Shown: positions 26,194-36,199 of the stretch, piece after piece
Numbering within the stretch: the first letter of the stretch is position 1
Layout of the letters: every line of letters begins with the position of its first letter
Origin: Pyruvatibacter sp.
GTDB lineage: Bacteria > Pseudomonadota > Alphaproteobacteria > CGMCC-115125
Assembly (NCBI RefSeq): GCF_040219635.1
Contig: NZ_JAVJSC010000008.1
Location: 29,294-93,293, forward strand
DNA length: 64,000 nt
Direction of reading: 5' to 3'
Notes under the pieces: model-generated
Seen by the model: only the letters and a program-made list of their open reading frames with translations
The model's database searches: none
What the model was told of the DNA's origin: nothing
Position numbers and translations under genes: made by a program

Positions 26194-28433
26194 CCATGAC
26201 AGATGCTGCTGTTTCGCAAAATGCTCTGAGTACAGATGTTCCTGATATTCCGGAGCATTATGTCAGCACGCTTGAGGGTGGCGGCGCGGTTGTGCACTTT
26301 GTTGTGGATGGCGTGCATTGCGGTGGCTGCGTGCGCAAGGTGGAGCGTGCGGTGCATGAGGTGCGCGGTGTCAGTGATGCGCGCCTCAATCTCTCAACCA
26401 AGCGGCTGACGGTCAGCTTTGCGCCGGATGCCACCACCCCGCGCGCCATTGTGGCGGCTGTTGTAGGTGTGGGCTACGGCGCGCGGCCGTTTCACCCGCA
26501 GGCGCTACACTCCCAACAGGCGCGTGAGGAACGCGAACTGATTACCTGCATGGGGGTGGCGGGCTTTGCCGCCGCCAACGTCATGCTGCTGTCGGTTTCT
26601 GTATGGGCGGGCCATGAAGGCGGCATGGAGCCAGCCACGCGCGACATGTTCCACTGGATTTCCGGCCTCATTGCCATGCCGGCCATCGCGTTTTCAGGGC
26701 GGCCGTTCTTTCGCTCCGCCGTGCGGGCCTTGCGCGCCGGGACCATGAACATGGATGTGCCCATATCGCTGGCCGTTTTGCTGGCGGCCACCATGAGCCT
26801 GGCGGAAACCATTGCCGGTGCGAAGCACGTTTACTTTGATGCCTCGATCATGCTGCTGTTTTTCCTGCTGATCGGCCGTACACTGGATATAAAGATGCGC
26901 GGACGGGCGGCGCTGGCAGCGCAAAACCTGCTGGCGCTGCGGGCGGATGCGGCAACTGTCATCGGCGACGACGGCGTGGCGCGGGCGATGCCGGTTGAAG
27001 CGCTGCGCCCCGGCATGATCGTTGCGGTTGCCACCGGCCAACGCATCGCGGCTGATGGTGTGGTGGCGCAGGGCCGCTCTGACCTTGATACCAGTCTCAT
27101 CACGGGCGAGACGGCACCGCGCGCGGTGGAGCCGGGCGGTCAGGTTTTTGCCGGCACGCTCAATATGTCCGGCCCGTTGCGGGTGCGTGTCACGGCGGGC
27201 GACGACGACACTTTGTTGAGCGAAATCGTGCGGCTGATGGAAGCTGCCGAGCAGGGCCGCGACAAATATGTGCGCATCGCTGACCGCGCGGCGCGGCTCT
27301 ATGCGCCGATGGTTCATATTCTGGCAGCGGCCACGTTTCTGGGCTGGTGGCTGGCCGGCGGCATGGCGTGGGACGGATCGCTGAAAATCGCCATCGCGGT
27401 TTTGATCATCACCTGTCCGTGCGCCCTGGCGCTGGCGGTGCCGGTTGTGCATGTGGTGGCCAGCGGGCGCTTGCTGGCGCGCGGCATTTTGCTCAAATCA
27501 TCGGACGCGCTGGAGCGCCTGGCCGAGATCAATACGCTGGTGTTTGACAAGACCGGCACCCTGACCGATGGCGCACTTGAACTGGTGCGCGAAGGTGTGG
27601 ACGGGCGCACGCTTGAGGCTGCCGCCATGCTGGCGCGGGCGAGCACACATCCGCTCAGCCGGTCGCTGGCCCATGCAGCGGGTGCGGGTGTGTCTGCTGA
27701 CGCTGTGAGCGAGCATCCCGGCCAGGGATTGATAGGTGACATCGACGGTGTGCCTGCGCGGCTTGGCAGTGCGGCCTTTGTGGGCGCTGATGGCGATGCG
27801 CACAGTGCCGGGCCTGAAATCTGGTTCCGTCTTGGCGATGATGCGCCGCAGCGGTTTGGTTTCTCGGACAGCTTGCGGGACGACGCTGCCGAAGTCGTAT
27901 CATGGGCCAAAGCACGCGGCATGAAGGTTGTATTGCTATCGGGGGATCGCGCGCAAACAGTTGCCAGCGCGGCACGCGCGGCGGGCATTGACGACTATGC
28001 CGCTGAATTGATGCCGCAGGACAAGATTGCGCGGCTTGAAGCATTGGCCGCGTCCGGTGCGCGGGTGTTGATGGTGGGCGACGGGCTGAATGATGCGCCC
28101 GCACTTGCTGCCGCCCACGTGTCGATGTCGCCAGCCTCCGGCGCGGATGTCTCTCAGGCGGCGGCGGATCTGGTGTTTCAGGGGCAGTATCTGGCACCGG
28201 TCACCGTGGCGCTTGACGTTGCGCGCATCAGCCAGAAACTGGTGTTGCAAAACTTCGGCCTGTCGCTGGCCTACAATTTTGTGGCCGTGCCCATCGCGGT
28301 GGCAGGCTTTGTGACGCCGCTGATTGCCGCCGTCGCCATGTCATCATCATCCATACTCGTGACGCTGAATGCGCTGCGGTTGCGGCTACAAAAGATTGGG
28401 CTGCGCGGTGTCGGTACGGGAGGCGAGAGCTAG
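26190..28433 (+). CDS. ccoI: P1B-type copper-exporting ATPase for cbb3 assembly
   Basis: A 747-residue FixI/CcoI (CopA2-type) P1B ATPase that exports copper to the periplasm for cbb3 oxidase assembly. It has an N-terminal heavy-metal-associated domain with HCGGC (Cys44, Cys47), the transmembrane metal site TCPCAL, the TGE loop (LITGETAPR), the phosphorylation motif DKTGTLTD, and the hinge MVGDGLNDAPAL. The start is either GTG 26190, overlapping the ccoH stop, or ATG 26196. It is not a general detoxification pump judging by its place between ccoH and ccoS. Confidence 0.96.
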   Translation: MTMTDAAVSQNALSTDVPDIPEHYVSTLEGGGAVVHFVVDGVHCGGCVRKVERAVHEVRGVSDARLNLSTKRLTVSFAPDATTPRAIVAAVVGVGYGARPFHPQALHSQQAREERELITCMGVAGFAAANVMLLSVSVWAGHEGGMEPATRDMFHWISGLIAMPAIAFSGRPFFRSAVRALRAGTMNMDVPISLAVLLAATMSLAETIAGAKHVYFDASIMLLFFLLIGRTLDIKMRGRAALAAQNLLALRADAATVIGDDGVARAMPVEALRPGMIVAVATGQRIAADGVVAQGRSDLDTSLITGETAPRAVEPGGQVFAGTLNMSGPLRVRVTAGDDDTLLSEIVRLMEAAEQGRDKYVRIADRAARLYAPMVHILAAATFLGWWLAGGMAWDGSLKIAIAVLIITCPCALALAVPVVHVVASGRLLARGILLKSSDALERLAEINTLVFDKTGTLTDGALELVREGVDGRTLEAAAMLARASTHPLSRSLAHAAGAGVSADAVSEHPGQGLIGDIDGVPARLGSAAFVGADGDAHSAGPEIWFRLGDDAPQRFGFSDSLRDDAAEVVSWAKARGMKVVLLSGDRAQTVASAARAAGIDDYAAELMPQDKIARLEALAASGARVLMVGDGLNDAPALAAAHVSMSPASGADVSQAAADLVFQGQYLAPVTVALDVARISQKLVLQNFGLSLAYNFVAVPIAVAGFVTPLIAAVAMSSSSILVTLNALRLRLQKIGLRGVGTGGES

Positions 28434-28436
28434 AAA

Positions 28437-28610
28437 ATGGACGTACTTGCCCTGCTTATTCCCGCAGCGTTGTTTTTAGGCCTGCTGGGGCTTGCCGGTT
28501 TTTTGTGGGCGCTCAAGAGCGGTCAGTTCGATGATCTCGACGGGGCGGCAGAACGCATCCTGTTTGATGACGACGACGATCAGCCGCCCGCACCGCGAGA
28601 TGAAAAATAG
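28437..28610 (+). CDS. ccoS: cbb3 oxidase maturation protein CcoS
   Basis: A 57-residue protein starting 3 bases after the ccoI stop. It has one transmembrane helix (about residues 4-25), then the family-typical LKSGQFDDLDGAAERIL followed by an acidic DDDDD run. CcoS is needed for heme and CuB insertion into cbb3 oxidase. Its stop lies 6 bases from the convergent stop of the DUF2189 gene, closing the operon. Confidence 0.93.
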   Translation: MDVLALLIPAALFLGLLGLAGFLWALKSGQFDDLDGAAERILFDDDDDQPPAPRDEK

Positions 28611-28616
28611 ACGCTC

Positions 28617-29423
28617 TTACTCTGTTGGCGCTGCAATCACATCCTTGTAGGCGTGCCAGGTGGCGTGGCCCACAAGCGGGAATGTGATGATAAGCCCGAC
28701 AAACAGCGTGGCGATGCCGAAGGCCGTCAGGATCAGCACCAGCCAGGCCCACAGCAGCATCGGCCCCAGGTTGAGCTGAACAGCCTTGATGCTGGTCAGC
28801 ACCGCAGTGACTGCATCAATGTCGCGTTCCACCAGCATGGGAACGGACACAACGGCTGCGGAAAACACCACAGCCGCAATGGCACCCCCCACCAGCGTGC
28901 CGGTGACAAGAAGCGCCAGACCACGCGGCTCAAGAATGAGCGCCGGGAAGAACTCGCTGAAAGGCGGGAAGGATTCCATGCCGAAAAAGATCGCAAACAA
29001 CAATGTGGCAATGCGGATCCACGCCAGCAACATGAGCGACAACATCACGCCGATGAAGGCAAGCTGCACGGGTGCCGCGGTGGAGACGATGGCCACGTCG
29101 GATGTGCTGATCGGTTCGCCGGATTGCAGGCGGCGCGATATTTCATACAGGCCCACGGCGAGCAGCGGGCCGACCAGCATGAAGCCTGCGGCCAGCGCCA
29201 GAATGAGCGAGAACAGTTCAAGGTAGAGCAGGCCCGCTGTTACACCGGCTGAGACCGCGACGAAAACCAGACCGTAGCCAAGGCTGAGGCCGGGGCGGCT
29301 CCACAGGTCACGCCAGCCCGCAGCCAGCCAGCGCCAGGGGGCGTCCATGGCAATTGTATTGACCACCGGCGCGGCCTTGGGGCCGGGCATGGAGTGGTCG
29401 ATGGTCTGATCCGGTGTGCTCAT
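28617..29423 (-). CDS. DUF2189 family membrane protein
   Basis: A 268-residue protein of the DUF2189 family with about six hydrophobic helices. The family-typical opening is APWRWLAAGWRDLWSRPGLSLGYGL (in part, about residues 29-53), followed by LVGPLLAVGLYEISRRLQSGE near residue 95. A large polar cytoplasmic N-terminus precedes the membrane part. It converges with ccoS, and its promoter lies in the 29424-29586 gap shared with tamA. DUF2189 genes are often found near cytochrome oxidase genes, but the function is unknown; here the gene is on the opposite strand and need not be linked. Confidence 0.85.
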   Translation of the reverse strand: MSTPDQTIDHSMPGPKAAPVVNTIAMDAPWRWLAAGWRDLWSRPGLSLGYGLVFVAVSAGVTAGLLYLELFSLILALAAGFMLVGPLLAVGLYEISRRLQSGEPISTSDVAIVSTAAPVQLAFIGVMLSLMLLAWIRIATLLFAIFFGMESFPPFSEFFPALILEPRGLALLVTGTLVGGAIAAVVFSAAVVSVPMLVERDIDAVTAVLTSIKAVQLNLGPMLLWAWLVLILTAFGIATLFVGLIITFPLVGHATWHAYKDVIAAPTE

Positions 29424-29586
29424 TGGACAGTCTCTCCCCTTCAGTGGCCGACACTAAACGTGCCAGCGTCGGCATTATGCGCGATTTGGCGGATTAGTGA
29501 ATTGATACGGCGCAAATTGGCGTGTTAGCTGGCCTATGGCATCGGCGGGTCGCACGTTCCGGCCGAAGCGGCTATATTGCAGGAAT

Positions 29587-31443
29587 ATGGTACTTTTTCT
29601 CGGTTTTTTGACAGGTTTGCGGCGCGCCGGGCTGAGCGCGGGCGCGTGCTTTTTTGCCGGTTGTCTGCTGGCAGGTGCAGCACATGCCGCCAACCACGTG
29701 CCGGTGGGCGAGCGCGGCTACACTGTGCGGGTTGTGGATGGGGCAGGCGTGCTGCTGCCCGCGCCACTTGCCGGACAGCTTGAAGAGATGTCGCAGCTCG
29801 TGGCGCGGCGCAGCGAGCCGCCGCCGGGCATCGGCGGCGTGCGGCGGCGTGCGCAGGGTGATGTGCAGCGTCTGGGCAGGGTGCTTCAGGCGCACGGCTA
29901 TTTCGAAGGCACGGTGGCCTATGAGCTTGATCTCAAACCCTCCGCGCCCGATCAGCCTGTAAACGTGACACTGGTTGTCGAGCCGGGGCCGCAATATTTG
30001 TTGGGCACCAGCACGGTGTCCTACATGGATACGCAGGCCGATACGGCAAGCCTGCCGCAGGGTTTGGGCGACGCGGGCGTTGAGCCGGGCAGGCCCGCAA
30101 TCGCGGCCGACATTCTGGCGGCGGAAACAAAGCTCGCGGCTGACCTTCGCGCGCGCGGGTTCGCCTTTGCCAGGGTCGCAGATCGTCGGGCACTGGCAAA
30201 TGTGGAAACGGATGTTCTGGATGTCACGACCTTCATCAGCCTTGGCGACCGCGCACAGTTTGGCGCGCTGACCGTCGAAGGTCTTGAGCGGGTTGAACCG
30301 CACTACATCGAGCGGCGGCGCACGTTCAAGCAGGGCGAGGAGTTTGACCCGCAAAAACTTGCCGACATGCGCGCAGGGCTTGCGCGCTCCGGCCTGTTCA
30401 ACGCCGTGCGGTTTGAAACTGCCGAAACACTGTCACCTGATGGCACGTTGCCCGTGACGTTGATGGTCAGCGAGCGCGCGCCGCGCACGGTGGGGGCGGG
30501 CGCCAGTTTCTCCAGTACGGAAGGGTTTGGCGTCAATGCCCATTGGGAGCATCGCAACCTGCTGGGTGGCGGACAGCATTTGCGGCTTGAGGCCACGCTG
30601 GCACAAATCGAGCAGGAACTGGCCGTGCTCTACCGGGTGGCCGGGTTCAGGCGTGCCGACCAGACCCTTGAACTTGGGCTTGCCGCCGGCCGCGAAGAAA
30701 CCGACGTCTATACCCGTACCGGCGCCGTGATAACCACAACCATCGAACGCCCCCTGGCCGACAGGTGGACGGGGCGGGCGGGTCTGTCGCTTGATGTGGC
30801 ACAGGTAGATGAAGAGGGCGAATCCAGCACCCGGTCCACGCTGGTGGGCCTGCCGCTTCAGGCTCTGTATGACGGCGCGGACAGTGCGCTGGACCCCACG
30901 CGCGGTGTGCGGCTTCGGGTGAAGTCCACGCCCTATGCCGGTCATTTTGACAAGGCACTGGCATTTCATGTGGCGGATGTGGAACTGCGCAGCTATGTGC
31001 CGCTGGACGATGACGGGCGGCTTGTTTTTGCCACGCGCGGGCGGCTTGGCTCCATTCTGGGCGCGCGCACGGGCGAACTGCCTGCCGACAAGCGCTTTTA
31101 TGCAGGCGGTGCCGGCTCCATCAGAGGGTTTGAGTTTCAGGAGGTGGCACCGCTGGGTGCGGACGGAACAGCCGAAGGCGGGCGTGGACTGGCAGAGCTG
31201 TCGGCTGAGTTACGCTGGCGCTTTGCGGATGATTTCGGCATCGTGCCGTTTGTGGATGCGGGGCATGTGTCAGATGCGCCGATCCCTGATTTTTCAGACG
31301 AGATTGCCTGGGCGGGCGGTCTGGGGTTTCGCTATTACACGTCGTTTGGCCCCATCGGCATTGATTTTGCCTATCCCATCGCCACGCCGTCGGATGAAGA
31401 TCCCAGCCTTAAATTCTACGTAAAGCTGGGCCAGGCTTTTTGA
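29587..31443 (+). CDS. tamA: translocation and assembly module outer-membrane protein TamA
   Basis: A 618-residue Omp85-family protein. A signal peptide (about residues 1-34, ending AAHA) is followed by POTRA domains (about 40-280) and a C-terminal 16-strand barrel (about 290-618), with the lid-lock-like GAGSIRGFE and the ending FYVKLGQAF. TamA works with the inner-membrane-anchored TamB to assemble outer-membrane proteins or move lipids between membranes. ATG 29587 was chosen because it begins the signal peptide; AGGA is only 2 bases away, so the ribosome-binding site is weak, and the frame is open from 29536. The stop overlaps the tamB start. Confidence 0.93.
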   Translation: MVLFLGFLTGLRRAGLSAGACFFAGCLLAGAAHAANHVPVGERGYTVRVVDGAGVLLPAPLAGQLEEMSQLVARRSEPPPGIGGVRRRAQGDVQRLGRVLQAHGYFEGTVAYELDLKPSAPDQPVNVTLVVEPGPQYLLGTSTVSYMDTQADTASLPQGLGDAGVEPGRPAIAADILAAETKLAADLRARGFAFARVADRRALANVETDVLDVTTFISLGDRAQFGALTVEGLERVEPHYIERRRTFKQGEEFDPQKLADMRAGLARSGLFNAVRFETAETLSPDGTLPVTLMVSERAPRTVGAGASFSSTEGFGVNAHWEHRNLLGGGQHLRLEATLAQIEQELAVLYRVAGFRRADQTLELGLAAGREETDVYTRTGAVITTTIERPLADRWTGRAGLSLDVAQVDEEGESSTRSTLVGLPLQALYDGADSALDPTRGVRLRVKSTPYAGHFDKALAFHVADVELRSYVPLDDDGRLVFATRGRLGSILGARTGELPADKRFYAGGAGSIRGFEFQEVAPLGADGTAEGGRGLAELSAELRWRFADDFGIVPFVDAGHVSDAPIPDFSDEIAWAGGLGFRYYTSFGPIGIDFAYPIATPSDEDPSLKFYVKLGQAF

Positions 31444-34400
31444 TGTTTTCGTTTCTGGATGATGTGGATTGGCCGCGCGTGCGGCAGCTTGGCCTGCGCG
31501 GCCTGCGCTATGGCGGCATCGGTGCGGCGGGGCTTGGCGCGCTGACGCTGATGCTGGCGCTGAGTGCGTTTGTCGCGCTGCAGTTTGGCGGCGTGCGCTC
31601 TGCACTGGGTGACTGGCTGATTGCGTCGCTCGGCGAAGGCGACGGACTGACCATCGAGATAGACCGCTATCGCGGCGTATGGCCGGTCAGCTTCGGGGCG
31701 GACACCATCACCATCCGCGATGGCGGTGAGCTGCTGGCGGAAATCAGCAATGCTGACCTGTCGTGGAAACCGTTCGCGCTGCTGAGTGGCAGGGTTCACG
31801 TCACGTCGCTGGAAGCCTCCGACATCACCGTGCATTCGTTCGGCGCGGGCGATGATGCGCCGTCAGAACCCTCCCCGCTCATTCCCCAGCTTCCGGTGTC
31901 GGTGCAGGTGGACAGCCTGTCACTGCCGCAGATCACGCTGATGCCCGGTGTTGCGGGCGGTGCACCTGTGACGCTGGCCGTTGAGGGACGTGGCGGGCTG
32001 AGCGGCAGCGGTGCCACGCTGGCCCTCACCGTAGCGCGCACCGACGGTGGCCGCTTTGATCTTGATACCTCGCTGACCTACGCACCCGACACACAGACGC
32101 TGGCGTTTGACGTGTCGCTGGAGGATGGCAGCGCGGCTGCGCCGGGGCTGATTGCAGCGCTTACAGGCAACACCGACCTTACCCGTGTCAGTCTGAAGGC
32201 AACAGGCGATGGGCCAGTAGATAACTGGCAGGGACGCGTGCGGGCCCAGGCAGGACGTTTGGGTGATGTCGACATGATAGCCACAGGCGACCGCCGCGAC
32301 GGGCGGCCGATGCGGGTTGCGCTTGACCTGCGGCTCGGTCCGGCAGTGGCGGGTGCGCCTGCCGCCGTTACCGCCAATGCCACGCTGGTGCGCGACAATG
32401 ATCGGTATGCGTTTGATGACCTGCGTGTTGACGCGGGTGACGCCCGCTTTGACGGGCAACTGACTGTTACAGACCCATTGGGTGCACCGGGTGTTGACGC
32501 ATCGGGCATTCTGGCAGGGCTGGCCGCCCTGCTGGACGCAGACACACACGAGACTTTGGCGGCGGACGCCGTGAATGTGGTGTTGGACATATCCGCCGAT
32601 GACACGCTGACGCAGTTCGAGATTGCACGCCTGAGCGTTTCCACGCCTGCCACGGATGCAGCGCCGGTTCAGCAGGTGACGTTTGCCGGGGCAGTGGACA
32701 CTTATGCGCGAACCCTGCGCGGGCAGGCCGCCGTTGCGCTGGATGAGGTTGCACCGTTTGCGGCCCTTGCCGGCATTGAGATGGCTGGCGCGCTGCGCGG
32801 CGACCTTGCAATAGACCAGGCAACCTTCGAGGGCGCTGCTGAGGGTACACTGGACGTGGTTTACACACCCACCAGTCTGCCAGACCCGCGCCTGCTGGGG
32901 CTTGTGGGTGAGCAACTGAGTATTGCCGCCCGCGTGAGCGCCACAAATGACGGGCAAACACGCATTGAAACCCTGACCCTTACACCCGCCAGTGGTAGTT
33001 TTGGCGGTGCAGCGTCGGGCCTTGTTTCAGCATCTTCAGCCGACCTGAACATTGTTCTGAATACGGATGATCTTGCCCCGTTCAGCGACCTTGCCGGCGT
33101 GCCGTTGACCGGGGCAGGCACTTTCACTGCGGCACTCACGGGGCCATTCGAGGCACTTCAGACCAACATTGAGGCAACGGTCGAGGGGGCGCAGGTAAGC
33201 GGCACACTCCTATCGGGTACGGCAACCACAACGCTGGCGCTTGCGCCCGCGGTCTCAGGCCCTGTTGCGTTCACCGGCACCGTTGCCGGTGCCCCCGCCA
33301 CAGCGGCGCTGCAACTGAACACCGACGCGGGTGTAATCCGCCTGTCGGATATTTCGGCATCCTTGCTGGGTGTGGATGTGCGCGGCAACGTCACTTTGCC
33401 CGCCCGCGACATGCCGTTGGACGCTCAGCTTGAGGGCACAGTCACCGACCTGGCGATACTGGGACGGGTACTTGGCACACCGCTTCAAGGCACCGGCACA
33501 TTTACGGCGACCAGTGCGCAGGACGCCGATGGTCCACTGACCGCCGATGGCACAATGACCGCCGATCGCCCAATGACCATTGAGGCGGCCCTGCGCGAGG
33601 TGTTGGTTTCCGGGGTGTCCATCGCCGCGCTCAATCTGGACGGGACGCTCGCGCAAACCGGTGAAGTTGCGGCACGCCTGCGTGCGCGTGTCATGAGTGT
33701 TGCGCACATAGACATTGAGCAGTTGCGCCTTGATGTATCCGGGCCTGTATCGCGGCTTGACGTGTCGGCCGCGCTGTCGGGCATTTCCACCCTTGAAGAT
33801 GCGCGCGGCACCGGCGAACTGGCTGTGGCTGCGGTTTACAGCGCCACTACGGTGCGTGTGTCATCGCTGAACGGGCGCATCGGCAATGTGCCGCTGGATC
33901 TGGCGGCACCTTTCAACGTTGCGTTGGATGGCGGCGTTGAGGTTGCCCCGCTGCAGCTTGCAGTGGGCGAAGGTGAAGTGAATGCCAGCTTCAGCCGGTC
34001 TGCCACAGCGCTCGCCGCCACCGCCGAAATGCGCGACGTGCCGCTTCGTTTGATTGCCCTGCTTGCGGGCGACAGCAGCGCTGTGCGGGGTACGCTTGAC
34101 GGCTCAGCGGAACTGTCCGCATCCGGCAGTACGGGCAGCGGCCGCGCCACGTTCAGGCTGTCGCCGCGTGTGCCCGGTGACGATGCTGATATTCCTGATG
34201 TGACGCTGGATGCCACATGGGATGGGCGTATGGCAGCGGGCACGGTGACGTCTGATGCGCCGGGCACGGACGATCTGGTGGCCAGAGCACAGCTTCCACT
34301 GCGCGCCCGCAACGGCATTCCCGGTGTGCCGTCTGACGCACGGCTTGAAGCGCTGATGAAAGGCTCGCTTGATGTCGGCGCATTCTGGCCGTTGGTTCCG

Positions 34401-35648
34401 GTGGACGGGCATCGCCTGCGCGGCGCGCTTGTGCTGGATGCGTCTGCGTCCGGTTTGCTTGATGATCTTGAGCTGTCAGGCACTGCCACCATGCGCGACG
34501 GGCTTTATGAAAACTACGATACCGGGCTGCTGTTATCGCCGCTGAATGTATCACTTGATGCGACGTCGCGCGGCGGTCGCGTGGAGGTGAGCGGGCGCGA
34601 CGGATCGTCAGGCACCATGAGTGGACGCGGTGTGCTTGATCTGCGCGACAGTGCGCAGCAGCGCCTTGATGTGTCGCTTGCGCTTTCGTCCTTTGCCATC
34701 GCGCGCCGCGATGAGGTGACAGCACGCGCATCAGGTGACGTGACTGTCACCTGGCCGCGCGGTGAAGATGGCGCGCCGACGCCTGTTGTTGTGGGCGGGC
34801 ACATTACCGTGGAGCGGCTGGAGGCAGTTATTCCGGACCGGCTCGCATCTGACGTTGAAACAATAAATGTCACCAGAGTGGATGCCGAAGGCGTGCCTTT
34901 GACGGGTGAGGCGGAGGCGGCATCCAGGCCCGCATCCGCGGATGCGCCGTCGGCCATCGAGCTTGCACTCACCATTGACGTTCCCAATCAGGCATTTGTG
35001 CGCGGGCGCGGGCTTGAGTCTGAATGGGCCGGCAACCTGGCGGTGACGGGCTCAACGGATACGCCAAATGTGCGTGGTGCTTTTGAAGTGGTGCGCGGCA
35101 CGTTTGATTTTCTGGGCCAGACATTTGATCTGACCGGCGGACGCATCGAGTTTACCGGCGGGCGCGAGATTGACCCGCTGCTCAACGTCAAGGCTGTGTA
35201 TGAAGATGACGGGTTTCAGGCCGTGGTTGCGGTGACGGGGCCTGCGTCTGACCCTGATATTGCCATTTCGTCCGTGCCCGCCCTGCCCGAAGAAGAAGTG
35301 CTGTCGCGCATCCTGTTTGGCACCGGCACCGGGCAGTTGTCGGCTTTTCAGGCCGTGCAACTGGCGCAGACGGCGGCAACTCTGACCGGCCTGTCAGGCG
35401 GCGGCGGTGGCGTGCTGGATGCCATGCGCCGCACGCTGGGCGTGGATGTATTGTCGGTCGGCGAGGGTGGCCTTGAGGTCGGCTCATATGTAAGCGACGG
35501 CGTGTATCTGGGGGTTGCGCAGGGGCTTGAAGCCAATTCCGGGCAGGTCACCGTTGAAGTGGAACTCACCGATGATATTTCCGTTGAAAGCGATGTGGGC
35601 GCTGCCGGGGATACCAGCGTGGGCGTCACCTGGGAGCGTGACTACTAG
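31443..35648 (+). CDS. tamB: translocation and assembly module inner-membrane protein TamB
   Basis: A 1401-residue AsmA/TamB-type protein. One N-terminal transmembrane helix (about residues 25-50) is followed by a very long periplasmic beta-taco made of repetitive beta-strands. The C-terminal DUF490 domain shows GTFDFLGQTFDLTGGRIEF, LPEEEVLSRILFG and the terminal VGVTWERDY. It spans the periplasm to bring substrates to TamA. The ATG at 31443 overlaps the tamA TGA, indicating tight coupling. The composition is uniformly Ala/Gly/Asp/Thr-rich. Length and domain order agree with the family. Confidence 0.94.
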   Translation: MFSFLDDVDWPRVRQLGLRGLRYGGIGAAGLGALTLMLALSAFVALQFGGVRSALGDWLIASLGEGDGLTIEIDRYRGVWPVSFGADTITIRDGGELLAEISNADLSWKPFALLSGRVHVTSLEASDITVHSFGAGDDAPSEPSPLIPQLPVSVQVDSLSLPQITLMPGVAGGAPVTLAVEGRGGLSGSGATLALTVARTDGGRFDLDTSLTYAPDTQTLAFDVSLEDGSAAAPGLIAALTGNTDLTRVSLKATGDGPVDNWQGRVRAQAGRLGDVDMIATGDRRDGRPMRVALDLRLGPAVAGAPAAVTANATLVRDNDRYAFDDLRVDAGDARFDGQLTVTDPLGAPGVDASGILAGLAALLDADTHETLAADAVNVVLDISADDTLTQFEIARLSVSTPATDAAPVQQVTFAGAVDTYARTLRGQAAVALDEVAPFAALAGIEMAGALRGDLAIDQATFEGAAEGTLDVVYTPTSLPDPRLLGLVGEQLSIAARVSATNDGQTRIETLTLTPASGSFGGAASGLVSASSADLNIVLNTDDLAPFSDLAGVPLTGAGTFTAALTGPFEALQTNIEATVEGAQVSGTLLSGTATTTLALAPAVSGPVAFTGTVAGAPATAALQLNTDAGVIRLSDISASLLGVDVRGNVTLPARDMPLDAQLEGTVTDLAILGRVLGTPLQGTGTFTATSAQDADGPLTADGTMTADRPMTIEAALREVLVSGVSIAALNLDGTLAQTGEVAARLRARVMSVAHIDIEQLRLDVSGPVSRLDVSAALSGISTLEDARGTGELAVAAVYSATTVRVSSLNGRIGNVPLDLAAPFNVALDGGVEVAPLQLAVGEGEVNASFSRSATALAATAEMRDVPLRLIALLAGDSSAVRGTLDGSAELSASGSTGSGRATFRLSPRVPGDDADIPDVTLDATWDGRMAAGTVTSDAPGTDDLVARAQLPLRARNGIPGVPSDARLEALMKGSLDVGAFWPLVPVDGHRLRGALVLDASASGLLDDLELSGTATMRDGLYENYDTGLLLSPLNVSLDATSRGGRVEVSGRDGSSGTMSGRGVLDLRDSAQQRLDVSLALSSFAIARRDEVTARASGDVTVTWPRGEDGAPTPVVVGGHITVERLEAVIPDRLASDVETINVTRVDAEGVPLTGEAEAASRPASADAPSAIELALTIDVPNQAFVRGRGLESEWAGNLAVTGSTDTPNVRGAFEVVRGTFDFLGQTFDLTGGRIEFTGGREIDPLLNVKAVYEDDGFQAVVAVTGPASDPDIAISSVPALPEEEVLSRILFGTGTGQLSAFQAVQLAQTAATLTGLSGGGGGVLDAMRRTLGVDVLSVGEGGLEVGSYVSDGVYLGVAQGLEANSGQVTVEVELTDDISVESDVGAAGDTSVGVTWERDY

Positions 35649-35765
35649 GCGTATGCGCGCTTTTTGCCTGCATGGCACGTGTTAGCGCCGGGTTAACGGC
35701 TCGTCTGCATACTTGAAAATCGGCCCGGCTTGAATGACCGGGCGTTCAATCACGCAGGTGCCCCG

Positions 35766-36191
35766 ATGACTGATGCTGCGCTCGATGACGACATGCTTGC
35801 AGCAATTGCTGCCGCTGAAGCCGCCGTGGCAATGATGGCGGATGGCTATCCCGAATTGCTTTTGCAGGACATGGCAGCACTGAACACCGCCCTGGATATG
35901 CTTGGCTCAGCGCCGGTCGGCTCGGATGCTCATGCGGCGGCCTGCGTTGATGCGTTCGGTATTCTGCATGACATCAAGGGTCAGGCGGCCTCGTTTGGCT
36001 ACACGGCGGCCACAGCATTGTGTGACCCGCTGTGCGATGCCTTGCGCGGTGTGCGGACGGTTGACGTACCGACGGTAGCGGTGTTGCGCGCCGCCGGAGC
36101 CCTGATGCAGCGGATGGCTGAAGAAGGCCCGTCACCGGTTTTTGACCGTGATGTGGCGTTGCTTGTCGGGCGGGCTAACCTGCCGGGCTAG
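35766..36191 (+). CDS. histidine phosphotransfer (HPt) domain protein
   Basis: A 141-residue, all-helical protein. The phosphorylatable-His motif is ILHDIKGQAASFGY (His68), as in HPt domains where the His-x-x-Lys-Gly-x-x pattern is diagnostic. It therefore probably relays phosphate between a histidine kinase and a response regulator. ATG 35766 was chosen over 35730 because the earlier residues are not conserved in character and GCAGGTG lies upstream of 35766. No kinase or receiver is adjacent; the nearest receiver in the window is CpdR at 58.4 kb, which is fed by ChpT in Caulobacter. The partner here is unknown. Confidence 0.85.
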   Translation: MTDAALDDDMLAAIAAAEAAVAMMADGYPELLLQDMAALNTALDMLGSAPVGSDAHAAACVDAFGILHDIKGQAASFGYTAATALCDPLCDALRGVRTVDVPTVAVLRAAGALMQRMAEEGPSPVFDRDVALLVGRANLPG

Positions 36192-36199
36192 TCACTGCT

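Noticed and set aside
31920..32957. 345-residue minus-strand frame
   Set aside because: Antisense to tamB; composition is that of a shadow frame.
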